Source of the DNA: Candidatus Woesearchaeota archaeon
GTDB lineage: Archaea; Nanobdellota; Nanobdellia; Woesearchaeales; UBA9642
Direction of reading: 5' to 3'
Length of the DNA: 40,127 bases
Assembly: GCA_026002815.1 (NCBI GenBank)
Contig: BPGB01000014.1
Span: 1-40,127, forward strand
Every line of letters starts with the position of its first letter. Position 1 is the stretch's first letter. The translations under genes and the position numbers were made by a program. Below the pieces are notes generated by a model. It was not told where the DNA came from and ran no database searches. It was given only the letters and a program-made list of their open reading frames with translations. This document shows positions 16,183-24,848 of this stretch, piece after piece.

Positions 16183-17157
16183 ATGACTAAGGATAATTAT
16201 GGAATATTCGTTATGTATGTTTTATTATTAAAGTTTGCCGCTTCAATAAGTATGCCTTTTTTTGCATTATATTTATTGAAAGACTTAAAACTAGGATATG
16301 TATATTTTACAATAATTATAGCAATAAGCATAGTTACAAGCTTTTTTGCTATGAGTATATGGGGCAAAATAATAGATAAGCATGGCTCAAAGAAGGTTTT
16401 AGAAATTTCTGGAATTCTTGTCCCATTTAGTCCATTACTACTTATAATTGCGGTTTTCATAAATAATCCAACATGGTTATTTATATTCTTGGTATTAGAA
16501 GAGATGTTTGCTGGGATTGCATGGTCTGCTTTTAATTTAAGCACCTCAAGTTTTTTGTTTGATGCAACAAATAAAGATGATAGAGTAAAAAGCATAGCAT
16601 ATTATAATTTCTTAGTCGGTATAGGGGTTTTTTTAGGCGCAATGCTTGGTGGATTACTTACAAAAATATATCCTGTGTTTATAACATCAAACATTCCTTT
16701 GATATTATTAACTTCAGGAGTTCTAAGATTGCTCGTTACTCTATTATTAATACGTAAAGTTCGTGAGGCTAGAATGGTTGAGATTGATTTTCCAGGGAGG
16801 GGTTTCTTTCATAGTGCAATAAGTATAAATCCAAGATTTGGAAGCAATATAGAAATAATAGGCGTGTATCATGATAATAAGCATCAAGATTTCCATAGAA
16901 TAATTCCCAAGAGAAAACCAGTAGATCCTGTTAAGAAGGAAGAGAGAGGTTTTTATGAGAGAAAAAGTTTAGAGCTATACCGGGATAATGCTTTGAAAAC
17001 ATTAATAAAAAATGCAGAAAACAAAGACAAAAAAGATGCTTATTTTGAAAGCTCTCAAAGAGATGATTCTTATGAGATAGAAAAAAACATAGAGCTAGAT
17101 AAGAAAAGAATCTCTGAACTAGCAGAAGAAATAAAAAAGAAGAGCATAAAGAAATAA
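16183..17157 (+). CDS. MFS transporter, C-terminal half
   Basis: 324 residues. It begins MTKDNYGIFVMYVLLLKFAA, the usual start of the second six-helix bundle. About six helices follow (LYLLKDLKLGYVYFTIII; GILVPFSPLLLIIAVFI; FLVGIGVFLGAMLGGLL), with the MFS signature-like WGKIIDKHGSKKV in the first loop. A charged cytoplasmic tail of about 120 residues ends in a coiled-coil-like KKRISELAEEIKKKSIKK. The frame continues from the previous gene through a one-base gap, so a whole protein of about 590 residues is expected. The tail is unusually long for the family and may bind a partner. Confidence 0.7.
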   Translation: MTKDNYGIFVMYVLLLKFAASISMPFFALYLLKDLKLGYVYFTIIIAISIVTSFFAMSIWGKIIDKHGSKKVLEISGILVPFSPLLLIIAVFINNPTWLFIFLVLEEMFAGIAWSAFNLSTSSFLFDATNKDDRVKSIAYYNFLVGIGVFLGAMLGGLLTKIYPVFITSNIPLILLTSGVLRLLVTLLLIRKVREARMVEIDFPGRGFFHSAISINPRFGSNIEIIGVYHDNKHQDFHRIIPKRKPVDPVKKEERGFYERKSLELYRDNALKTLIKNAENKDKKDAYFESSQRDDSYEIEKNIELDKKRISELAEEIKKKSIKK

Positions 17158-17215
17158 AATTACAACAGCATAAAAGCAATTTTAAAATTATTAATATAAT
17201 AATTAAAAAACATTA

Positions 17216-17231
17216 TTTTTATAAATAAAAG
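17216..17231 (+). promoter_or_regulatory. TATA-like box for the aIF2-gamma gene
   Basis: TTTTTATAAATAAAAG lies 19-34 bases before the ATG at 17250. The ATG has no ribosome binding site in front of it, so a leaderless transcript is likely. Confidence 0.5.
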
Positions 17232-17249
17232 TATTTTTCTAGAATTTAA

Positions 17250-18578
17250 ATGGCAAAGAAGAAGATTGTTGATGAAAAAAAAGAACAGGAAATATCTGAG
17301 ATTAAGAAAAAAGTAAAAGAGCAGAAGAATAAACTTGAGAGTATAGAAAATGTACAACCAGTAATAAACATAGGTTTAATCGGGCATGTCGATCATGGAA
17401 AAACGACACTAACAGAAAAACTTACTGGAAAATGGACAGACACTCATTCTGAAGAAATAAAGAGAGGAATAACGATAAGATTAGGTTATGCAGATATTGC
17501 ATTTAGGAAATGCCCGCAATGTTCTGAACCAGAGTGTTATACTGTTAAAAAAACCTGTCCAGTTCATAATGTACCAACAGAATTGCTTAGAAGAGTGTCT
17601 TTTGTAGATGCACCAGGACATGAATCATTAATGGCAACAATGCTTTCAGGTGCCGCTATTATAGACGGTGCATTATTGCTCGTTGCAGCAAACGAGTCTT
17701 GTCCTCAACCACAAACAAGAGAACATTTAATGGCATTAGAAATTTCAGGCATAAGGAATGTGATTGTAGTTCAGAACAAAATTGATTTAGTTAGTAGTGA
17801 CCGTGCGTTAAAAAATTATGAGCAAATAAAAGAATTTTTGAAAGGAACAAGTTTTGAAAACGCTCCAATAATCCCAATATCTGCTCAGCATGAGATAAAC
17901 ATTGATTTATTGATAAAAGCAATAGAAGAATATATTCCCACTCCAGTACGTAATGAATCAGATGATCCTATAATGTTTGTTGCAAGATCTTTTGATATAA
18001 ACAAACCAGGAACTTCTCCAGAAAACTTGAAAGCAGGCGTTCTTGGTGGTTCAGTAATGAAAGGTATTTTGAGGAAGGGAGACAGGATAGAGATAAGACC
18101 TGGTAGAATTATAGAGGAAGCAAATCAGATTGTTGCAAAACCATTATTTACTAGAATAACTTCGGCAATGACAGGATCGACTCCGGTAGAGGAATTGCAT
18201 CCTGGAGGCAGCGTTGCAATAATGACAGACCTTGATCCAAGTATTGTTAATTCTGATAAACTAACAGGAAACGTGGTCGGATTGCCAGGAAAACTTCCAA
18301 AGATATGGTATTCATTTGAACTTGAATGTTTTCTTCTTGATAGAGTTGTTGGTGCAAAAGAGGACTTAAAGGTTGAGCCTATAAAAAATAATGAAGTATT
18401 AATGTTGAATGTTAATTCTGCGGCTACAGTGGGTTTTGTTCAAAGCATAAGTAAAAACAAAGTTAAATGCAAATTGAAGCTTCCTGTGTGTGCAGAAGTA
18501 GGTAGTAAAGTTACCATTTCTAGAAGAGTCGGAACAAGATTTAGACTAATAGGTTATGGTATTATAACAAAAGAGTAG
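17250..18578 (+). CDS. Translation initiation factor aIF2 subunit gamma
   Basis: 442 residues. It is the GTPase core of aIF2, which brings initiator Met-tRNA to the small subunit. After a lysine-rich extension of about 35 residues come the GTPase motifs: GHVDHGKT (45-52), RGITIRLGYA switch region, DAPGHE (120-125), NKID and SAQ. The zinc knuckle typical of the gamma subunit is present with cysteines 88, 91, 96 and 103. Domains II and III follow, with PGTSPENLKAGVLGGSV and the C-terminal VGTRFRLIGYG, as in archaeal/eukaryotic gamma rather than EF-Tu. The N-terminal coiled-coil-like extension is longer than in most archaeal versions. Intact and full length. Confidence 0.95.
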   Translation: MAKKKIVDEKKEQEISEIKKKVKEQKNKLESIENVQPVINIGLIGHVDHGKTTLTEKLTGKWTDTHSEEIKRGITIRLGYADIAFRKCPQCSEPECYTVKKTCPVHNVPTELLRRVSFVDAPGHESLMATMLSGAAIIDGALLLVAANESCPQPQTREHLMALEISGIRNVIVVQNKIDLVSSDRALKNYEQIKEFLKGTSFENAPIIPISAQHEINIDLLIKAIEEYIPTPVRNESDDPIMFVARSFDINKPGTSPENLKAGVLGGSVMKGILRKGDRIEIRPGRIIEEANQIVAKPLFTRITSAMTGSTPVEELHPGGSVAIMTDLDPSIVNSDKLTGNVVGLPGKLPKIWYSFELECFLLDRVVGAKEDLKVEPIKNNEVLMLNVNSAATVGFVQSISKNKVKCKLKLPVCAEVGSKVTISRRVGTRFRLIGYGIITKE

Positions 18579-18678
18579 TTTGATAATTAATTCTTTTATT
18601 GTTGTTTTAATTTAATTTTTATTTTAACTTATTATTTTATATTATTAGGTTAGTATTTATATTTTTATGTTGTATATT

Positions 18679-18963
18679 TTATTGTACTTTTTCTTTTATT
18701 AAAGTCTTCATTTTTTGAAAGCAATCATTGCAAATAAAAATTTCGCTTTTAACAGGATTATTGCTTAAAGGTATTTTATTGCATTCCTTACTAGTATCAC
18801 ATAATATGCATGTTTCTATTATTTTATTTTTTTTTCTAAATATCTCCTCTACATCCATTAAGCAGTATAGGCAGATACTAAAAGGGGTTATGAATTCATC
18901 GTAAACATAGCATTCCCATTCAGTATTACATACAGTGCAATTATATCTCTTTTTCTTTTGCAT
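18679..18963 (-). CDS. Small protein with four CxxC pairs
   Basis: 94 residues, family not recognised. Four CxxC pairs (C9/C12, C31/C34, C52/C55, C78/C81) are evenly spaced, enough for two zinc sites. Extra cysteines are at 18 and 61. The first site (YNCTVCNTEWECYV) looks like a zinc ribbon knuckle; the last (FICNDCFQKM) is followed by a helix. Such proteins often bind nucleic acid or act as adaptors, but nothing specific is seen. It is a single gene between aIF2-gamma and thermosome genes. Confidence 0.6.
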   Translation of the reverse strand: MQKKKRYNCTVCNTEWECYVYDEFITPFSICLYCLMDVEEIFRKKNKIIETCILCDTSKECNKIPLSNNPVKSEIFICNDCFQKMKTLIKEKVQ

Positions 18964-19085
18964 ATTATATTATTAGCATTCTAGTATTTAATTATTGTGA
19001 AAAAGAAACTAATAAGAATTACTCTATAAGTTTTTTTACTAATGGGTGCTTAAATTATTTTTGTTTATTGCGTTCTTTGCTTGCT

Positions 19086-20027
19086 CTAGTATTCAGGCAT
19101 GTTTTGAGGATTCATTGATTGTTTTGTATCCTGATTACCCCCAGCAATAACATCATCTATTCTTAGTATCATTGTTGCAACTTCTGATGCACTGCTAACT
19201 GCTTGAGTTTTCACTTTTAATGGTTCTAAAATACCTTCTTTCCATGCATCCATTACTTTTCCAGAATGTACATCTATGCCAGCCCATATTTGTTTCTTGT
19301 CATGTGCAGATTTTAATGCAACTATTATATCTATAGGGTCTAAACCAGCATTTTCTGCTAATGTTTTAGGTATTATTTCTAGTGAATCAGCAAATGCCTT
19401 GACAGCAAGTTGTTCCCTTCCAGATAATGATTCTGAAAATTCTCTTAACTGTTTAGCAACCTCTATCTCTGTACTTCCTGCTCCAGCAACTATTTTTCCA
19501 TGCTTAAGTGCCGATATTAAATCACCTATTGCATCTTCCATTGCTCTTTGTATTTCTGCAACAACATGTTCGCTTCCTCCTTTAATTAGTATAGTTACTG
19601 CTTTTGCGTTTTTACAATCTTTCACATATGTTAAGTATTCTTCGTTTTTTCCTTGTACTTCTTCAATCATTCCCGCGTGTCCTAAATCGTTCGGTGTTAA
19701 GTCTTTTAATTCTGTGATTATTTTTGCTCCAGTGGCTTTGCTTAATTGTTCCATATCACTTTTCTTTACTCTTCTACAAGCATATATTCCTCTTTTTGCA
19801 AGATAATGTTGTGCTAGGTCATCAATTCCTTTTTGGCAGAAGACAACGTTTGCCCCTGAATTGCTTATTTTATCTATCATTCCTTTTATCATTCGTTCTT
19901 CCATGTCTAGGAATGCCTGCATTTTTTCAGGATCTGTTATTTGTATTTTTGCATCTATTTCTGTGTTTTTTATTTCTAAAGCTGAATCTATTAGTGCTAT
20001 TTTCGCATTTTTTATTTGTGAAGGCAT
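19086..20027 (-). CDS. Thermosome subunit, C-terminal part (frameshifted gene)
   Basis: 313 residues as read, the apical-to-equatorial C-terminal part of a group II chaperonin. Markers include ITDPEKMQAFLDMEERM, VVFCQKGIDDLAQHYL, the helical protrusion side, AVTILIKGGSEHVVAE, KIVAGAGSTEIEVAK and IWAGIDVHSGKVMDAWK. The frame is open upstream to about 20105 (SIGGSVKDSELIEGIV), where it meets the N-terminal part after two one-base insertions. The C-terminal tail ends NPQNMPEY and lacks the glycine/methionine-rich repeats of many thermosomes. The protein folds cytosolic proteins in an ATP-driven double ring. Confidence 0.85.
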   Translation of the reverse strand: MPSQIKNAKIALIDSALEIKNTEIDAKIQITDPEKMQAFLDMEERMIKGMIDKISNSGANVVFCQKGIDDLAQHYLAKRGIYACRRVKKSDMEQLSKATGAKIITELKDLTPNDLGHAGMIEEVQGKNEEYLTYVKDCKNAKAVTILIKGGSEHVVAEIQRAMEDAIGDLISALKHGKIVAGAGSTEIEVAKQLREFSESLSGREQLAVKAFADSLEIIPKTLAENAGLDPIDIIVALKSAHDKKQIWAGIDVHSGKVMDAWKEGILEPLKVKTQAVSSASEVATMILRIDDVIAGGNQDTKQSMNPQNMPEY

Positions 20028-20113
20028 TCCAGGATGTGCTTTTTCTTTGTCAAGAACTATTCCTTCTATTAGTTCGGAATCTTTTACTGATCCACCAATG
20101 CTTTTTTTCTATT

Positions 20114-20713
20114 TTAATATCGTTTTTTGTCTATATGTATTGAACCGTTTTTCTTTTCCATTACTTTTAATATTGCATTTACTAATAGTTCTGAGAGCAA
20201 TAGTTTACTTGATTCAGCTTCTTTTCCTGTTATTGCCGTTATCGCGATTTTTTTAAGCATTTCTTTATCAGTTTCATTTATTGGTTGTGCTATTTGTTCA
20301 AGTATTGTGCCTGCTTTTTCTGCAGCAATCTTGTATCCTTTAGCAATAATTGTTGGATGTACGTTTTGGTCTAGTAATGTCTCTGCATTTTTTAATAATT
20401 CTCCTGCAATAACTACTGCTGTTGTTGTGCCATCGCCTACCTCTGATTCCTGAGTTTTTGCGATTTCTACAAGCATTTTTGCCGCAGGATGTTCTATGCT
20501 CATTTCTCTAAGTATTGTTACTCCATCATTTGTTATTATTACATCTCCTAAAGAATCAACAATCATTTTATCCATTCCTTTTGGTCCTAGAGTTGTTCTA
20601 ACAATATCTGCTACTAATTTTGCAGCCATTATATTATTTCTTTGAGCATTTTTTCCAGTAGTTCTTTGCGTGTTCTCTGGTAGAATAAATATTGGTTGAA
20701 TCTCTTTTGTCAT
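20114..20713 (-). CDS. Thermosome subunit, N-terminal part (frameshifted gene)
   Basis: 199 residues as read. A strong ribosome binding site (GGAGGGGGT) precedes the ATG at 20713. Family motifs: [53 protein letters not shown], and [17 protein letters not shown]. It stops after [10 protein letters not shown]. Homology expects an [10 protein letters not shown]-like segment here. Dropping one A from each of two runs (six at 20123-20128, seven at 20102-20108, seen as T on the plus strand) joins it to the C-terminal part, giving about 538 residues. An essential chaperonin with two such lesions points to sequence error. Confidence 0.85.
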   Translation of the reverse strand: MTKEIQPIFILPENTQRTTGKNAQRNNIMAAKLVADIVRTTLGPKGMDKMIVDSLGDVIITNDGVTILREMSIEHPAAKMLVEIAKTQESEVGDGTTTAVVIAGELLKNAETLLDQNVHPTIIAKGYKIAAEKAGTILEQIAQPINETDKEMLKKIAITAITGKEAESSKLLLSELLVNAILKVMEKKNGSIHIDKKRY

Positions 20714-21019
20714 TTTATACCCCCTCCAAGTATCTCTAAGTATTATTATTTAATTGCGTATTATTCTTTATACTTTTTCTTGGAATTATATTTTATTTAT
20801 AAATCTTATTAAGTATGTTGCTCTTATTAATGATGTTTTTTGTTTATTATTTTATGGAGTATATTTTATTATTTTTTTTATCTGTATTTTTTAGTATTTA
20901 ATATTTTTATTTAAGCATACCTGTGATATTATTGTGAATGTTGTTTAATTTTATTTTTAATTAATTACTTTAAAGTGATATATAGAAACATTTATTAATA
21001 CTTTAAATTTCTCATCATT
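20714..21019. promoter_or_regulatory. Divergent promoter region between thermosome and the 21020 gene
   Basis: This 306-base gap contains no convincing gene. A minus-oriented TATA-like ATTTATAAA lies at 20796-20804, about 85 bases from the thermosome ATG, which leaves a leader that carries the ribosome binding site. On the plus strand, a TTTATTAATA-like box near 20990 is about 22-30 bases from the ATG at 21020, suggesting a leaderless transcript. The centre is T-rich, low-complexity DNA. Confidence 0.4.
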
Positions 21020-21481
21020 ATGAATATATCAACAATAGACAAAATAATAGACTCATTTGATAATGAGTATGAAAAGAATAGAAAAAATTTATACGATAAA
21101 TATCATTCATTAGACAAATTCATAGAGTTATCAAAGGAGTATGTTAATACTTTAGATTTAGATAGTTATCAAAAAGAAATATTTGAAAATTATTTTAAAG
21201 CACATGTGATGAGTATGTATAGGAGAGATTTTGAAAAGGAATTATTAGAACTTGAACGCCGAAAGTATTCTTTATCTAAGAAAGACAAATTCATAATTTA
21301 TACTTCTTGGGGAGCATTATTTGGAGCAATAGGTTCATCAGCAGGTTATCTTGCTTCAAATTCTGATTATGGAATGATCATAGGTTCTATTGTAGGAATC
21401 TCTCTTGGATTATTATTTGCGCATAAAGGCATCCCTAATGATGGTTTAAAACAAAATATTATCGGAACACAAAGAGTATGA
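21020..21481 (+). CDS. Small membrane protein with helical N-terminus
   Basis: 153 residues, not recognised. Residues 1-90 are charged and helical (YEKNRKNLYDKYHSLDKFI; FEKELLELERRKYSL), probably cytoplasmic and partly coiled coil. Two membrane helices follow at about 91-112 and 117-135, both glycine/serine-rich (WGALFGAIGSSAGYLAS; IIGSIVGISLGLLFAH), joined by a short SDYG turn. The tail is polar. The small-residue pattern in the hairpin suggests helix packing or oligomer formation. It is a single-gene unit with a likely leaderless promoter. Confidence 0.55.
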   Translation: MNISTIDKIIDSFDNEYEKNRKNLYDKYHSLDKFIELSKEYVNTLDLDSYQKEIFENYFKAHVMSMYRRDFEKELLELERRKYSLSKKDKFIIYTSWGALFGAIGSSAGYLASNSDYGMIIGSIVGISLGLLFAHKGIPNDGLKQNIIGTQRV

Positions 21482-21751
21482 TAAACAACTCTTAAAAGGA
21501 TTATATAAGGTGTTATCAAAAAGTTAGCAAGTCAATGTTTATTAATTAAATCAAATAAATTCTTTTAAATTATATACCTTCTTCGTATTTTGCTAATATC
21601 TTTGTATCTTTCTATGTTACTAATAATTACTAATAATTTTATTACTATCACTACTTATATGATATTACTACTTATAAAATCATAGTTTATAAAATATTTA
21701 TTTACAATATTATAGTTATATTTTTATATTAGTGTTTTTTTTACAAATAAT

Positions 21752-22312
21752 ATGATTATAACAATCACAGGAAACTCCAGGAAGTGGAAAGACAACAATA
21801 GGTAAAGCATTAGCAAAACGTTTAGGATTTGAATTCTTCTCTACTGGAATGTTTAGGCGCGAGGCCGCTAAGAGAAGAGGAATGACCTTAGAAGGAATAT
21901 AATAAACTTGGAGAGACAGATCCATCAACAGATTTAGAAGCAGACAAATATCAAGAAAAGTTAGGGAAAGAAAAGGACAATATCATCATAGATGGAAAAA
22001 TAGGCATTTCATTTTATTCCTAGTTCAGTTAAAATTTTTATTACTGCATCAGAAGATGTCAGAGCAGCAAGAATCTTTAATGATGAAAATGTGTCAAGAA
22101 ATCAAACAAGGGCAAAAAATATTGAAGAACAAAAAAAAACTAAACGCAGAAAGAATAGAAACAGACAATTATAGGTATACAGAAGTATTATGGTATAGAT
22201 TATTCTAATGAAAAAAAATTACGATTTTATATTAGATACTACAAACGAATCAAATGTAGAAAAGAATGTAGATAGAATAATGGATTTTCTTAAGTCCAGA
22301 AATCTAGTTTAA
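21752..22312 (+). pseudogene. cmk: Cytidylate kinase-like gene with about five frameshifts
   Basis: A TATA-like box at 21721-21730 precedes the ATG at 21752. Reading across frames gives one P-loop kinase: ITGTPGSGKTTIGKALAKRL, GFEFFSTGMFRREAAKRRGM, EADKYQEKLGKEKDNIIIDG, FHFIPSSVKIFITASEDV, RAARIFNDEN, YGIDYSNE and NYDFILDTTNES. These follow archaeal CMP kinase, which phosphorylates (d)CMP with ATP. Frame breaks occur near 21772-21774, 21894, 22005, 22131-22139 (nine A) and 22190. The amino-acid text between breaks is well kept, so decay must be very recent or the breaks are sequence errors. Removal of one base repairs most of them. Confidence 0.75.
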
Positions 22313-22428
22313 TCTTTTTTTAAATAGTGAACTGTTTAATATTTTAAAATTTTTTTAAAGATTAGGATTTTAAAGAAACATTTTTAAATTGCTATTTAAT
22401 TCTTTCTTTAATATTGTTGAGGTTAAAA

Positions 22429-23112
22429 ATGATTCAAAAAGGCGATTTTATAGAGATTGATTTCACTGCAAGAGTTAAGAGTTCTGGAGTAGTTTTCGAT
22501 ACAACTATTGAAAGCGAGGCAAAGAAGCATAATATTTATGTTAAGGATTACGTGTTTAAGCCGATGATAGTGTGTGTAGGTGAAGGCCAATTAGTTAAAC
22601 AGCTTGATGATTTTCTTATAGGAAAGAAACTTGGAAAATATAGTGTTGATATTCCAGATGCTTTCGGTAAGAAGGATGCAAAATTATTAAGACTTATTTC
22701 CATAAAAGAATTTCATAAACATAATATTGATCCCATTCCAGGTTTAGAGGTTGAATTAGACTCGCATAGGGGAGTTGTAAGAACAGTCAATGGTGGAAGA
22801 GTTATTGTTGATTTTAATCATCCATTAGCAAGTCAAGAAATAGTTTATGATATAGATATAAAAAGAATTGTTGAGGATGACTCTGAAAAAATTAAAGGAA
22901 TACTGGACTTTTTAAAATTTCCATACAAGAATGTTGAGATAGATAATAATCAAGCAATAATTTATACAGATATTGATTTGGAAATGAACCAGTTGATATC
23001 TGAAGAGATACAACGTTTGACAAAAATAAAAGAAATAACATTCAGAAAAGATAAAAAAGAAAAAGAGAATATAACAAGTAAGGAAAAAGATTCAGAAAAA
23101 AATAATGCATAA
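22429..23112 (+). CDS. FKBP-type peptidyl-prolyl isomerase, archaeal long form
   Basis: 227 residues from the ATG at 22429, chosen because TTGAGGTT sits just upstream (GAGGT at about 22417). The same GAGGTTAAAAATG arrangement starts the gene at 4228. The FKBP core covers about 1-155: KGDFIEIDFTARVKSSGVVF, DTTIESEA, MIVCVGEGQLVKQLDDFLIG and the SlyD-like insert VVRTVNGGRVIVDFNHPLA. A C-terminal domain of about 70 residues follows, as in archaeal long FKBPs, ending in a lysine/glutamate-rich tail. It catalyses proline isomerisation and acts as a chaperone in the cytosol. Confidence 0.88.
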   Translation: MIQKGDFIEIDFTARVKSSGVVFDTTIESEAKKHNIYVKDYVFKPMIVCVGEGQLVKQLDDFLIGKKLGKYSVDIPDAFGKKDAKLLRLISIKEFHKHNIDPIPGLEVELDSHRGVVRTVNGGRVIVDFNHPLASQEIVYDIDIKRIVEDDSEKIKGILDFLKFPYKNVEIDNNQAIIYTDIDLEMNQLISEEIQRLTKIKEITFRKDKKEKENITSKEKDSEKNNA

Positions 23113-23451
23113 TAAAAAAAATAATGAATAATATTATTGTAGGATTTATCATATACATTAATCATTAACTTTTTAAAATACATAATTAATTATTATATAA
23201 TTATAGAATTATTGTATTTGAATATACTATATTATTGTATTTGAATATACTATATTATTGTATTTGAATATACTATATATTACTAAGACATTATATATTA
23301 CTAAGATATTTATTAATATTAAAGACATTTATTAATATTATATTTTGAGTATATTTGAGTATAGTAAATATTCATTAATAAAAATTATATTAATAAAAAT
23401 ATTAATAAAAAAGATATAAAAATACGTATTTACTAAAAAAAGGTGTTTATC
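23113..23451. other. AT-rich gap upstream of ftsZ with tandem repeats
   Basis: Almost pure A/T over 339 bases. It holds the 23-base triple repeat listed separately, a second imperfect pair (TTATATATTACTAAGA, near 23279 and 23290), and short TTTATTAATATT and TTAATAAAAAT repeats further on. No gene is seen. The ftsZ promoter should lie near the right end, but many TATA-like stretches make a choice impossible by eye. Confidence 0.5.
23208..23276. repeat. Three perfect copies of a 23-base repeat upstream of ftsZ
   Basis: The unit begins ATTATTGTATTTGAATATAC and ends TAT. Copies are at 23208-23230, 23231-23253 and 23254-23276 with no mismatch. It could be a slippage product, a regulatory array for ftsZ, or an easily melted element. 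Each unit contains TATACTAT across the junction, half of the palindromes seen at 24744 and 32768. Confidence 0.85.
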
Positions 23452-24543
23452 ATGGATAAATTACATCATCCAAAACTCGTTAAGGAACCAACAGAAAGAA
23501 ATGTAATAGATGCAGAATTAGAGGAGATGCTTTCAAAACAGAGAGCATCAATAAAAGTAGTTGGTTGTGGCGGTGCAGGAAATAATACTATAAATAGGAT
23601 CTCAGAAGTTGGAGTAGTTGGTGCTGAAACTATTGCAATAAATACTGATGCTCAAGATTTATTATATACCACCGCAGATAAGAAGATATTAATTGGAAAA
23701 GATTTAACAAAAGGATTAGGTGCTGGCGGAATTCCAAAAATAGGAGAAGATGCTGCGAGAGAACAGGAGCATGAAATAAAAAGCGCACTTGCTGGTGCAG
23801 ACATGGTCTTCTTAACATGTGGGCTTGGCGGTGGGACTGGAACAGGTTCTGTAGGCATCGTTGCGGAGATAGCAAAAAAACAAGGCGCATTAACTGTTGG
23901 TATTGTAACTATACCATTCAGTATGGAAGGTCATAGGAGATATGAAAATGCAATGTATGGTCTTGACATGTTAGAGAAAAATGTTGATACACTAATTGTT
24001 ATTCCTAACGATAAGCTTATCGAGTTGGCGCCTGATTTACCATTACATACAGCGTTTAAGGTGGCTGATGAAATATTAACAAATGCCGTTAAGGGAATAG
24101 CGGAATTAATAACTAGAGCAGGTCTTGTTAATCTTGACTTTGCAGATGTTAAGGCAGTAATGGGCAATGGCGGTGTCGCATTAATAGGAATAGGAGAATC
24201 AGATACTGAGAATAGGGCAGTTGAAGCAACAGAAAAAGCATTACATAATCCATTGCTTGATGTTGATGTTTCTGGAGCAAATGGTGCATTAATTAATGTT
24301 GTTGGAGGCACAGATTTAACATTAAACGAGGCAAAAAAAATAGTAGAAGCAATATCAGTGAAGCTTGATGAGGATGCAAGAGTAATCTGGGGAGCCCAAA
24401 TTTCAGAGGACATGAATGGTGCAGTAAGAGTTATGTTAATAGTTACTGGAGTTAAGAGTCCTCAAATAACTGGAAGAACACAGGTTGATGAAAGAACTGG
24501 AAAGAAAGGAATGCAGGATGTTTTAGGAATAGAATTTGTTTAA
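23452..24543 (+). CDS. ftsZ: Cell-division protein FtsZ
   Basis: 363 residues from the ATG at 23452; AGGTG sits 7 bases before it, so the GTG three codons upstream is less likely. It is the tubulin-like GTPase that forms the division ring. Seen: the N-terminal [15 protein letters not shown] loop, the tubulin signature GGGTGTG (126-132), [51 protein letters not shown], and the C-terminal [21 protein letters not shown]. The short tail ends DVLGIEFV, as in archaeal FtsZ. It follows the FKBP gene but has its own long upstream region. Confidence 0.95.
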   Translation: MDKLHHPKLVKEPTERNVIDAELEEMLSKQRASIKVVGCGGAGNNTINRISEVGVVGAETIAINTDAQDLLYTTADKKILIGKDLTKGLGAGGIPKIGEDAAREQEHEIKSALAGADMVFLTCGLGGGTGTGSVGIVAEIAKKQGALTVGIVTIPFSMEGHRRYENAMYGLDMLEKNVDTLIVIPNDKLIELAPDLPLHTAFKVADEILTNAVKGIAELITRAGLVNLDFADVKAVMGNGGVALIGIGESDTENRAVEATEKALHNPLLDVDVSGANGALINVVGGTDLTLNEAKKIVEAISVKLDEDARVIWGAQISEDMNGAVRVMLIVTGVKSPQITGRTQVDERTGKKGMQDVLGIEFV

Positions 24544-24848
24544 TATCTATTATTTATTTTATCAATATCCTATTATTTTTATTAGTATCTATTATTATGT
24601 TATGCTTTTCTTAATGTTTTTACTTCTTTGAAGAATTGTTGAAAAATTTTTCAAAAACCATTAGATAAATGCATTAAAAATCATTATATTCTTTTTAGTA
24701 ATAATCTTGATAATAAAAACATTTATATATTAGATATAATTCGTAGTATAAAAAATATACTATTACGGTTTTATAGTATGACTTTTTAATAGTAAAATAT
24801 AGTAACATTTATAAATAAAATAGTATTTCCATAACGTTAGGGGGTTTT
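24544..24848. promoter_or_regulatory. Upstream region of the PEF-protein array with TATA box and palindromes
   Basis: No gene is seen. A likely TATA box TTTATAAATAAAA lies at 24808-24820, followed by a ribosome binding site AGGGGG at 24839-24844, four bases before the ATG at 24849. Upstream is an inverted repeat TAGTATA-(5)-TATACTA at 24744-24762. Near 24650 is GAAAAATTTTTC, a perfect palindrome. The first inverted repeat resembles the one overlapping the likely start of the HTH gene at 32765, although the spacing between arms differs. Confidence 0.5.

Noticed and set aside
19276-20453. Open frames on the plus strand across the thermosome gene
   Set aside because: They mirror the real gene on the other strand, are serine/leucine/isoleucine-rich and have no family resemblance.
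11428-22312. Programmed ribosomal frameshifting as the cause of the broken genes
   Set aside because: Breaks occur at unlike sequences, some not slippery, and no common stimulator was seen; technical error is simpler. Kept only as an alternative in the findings.
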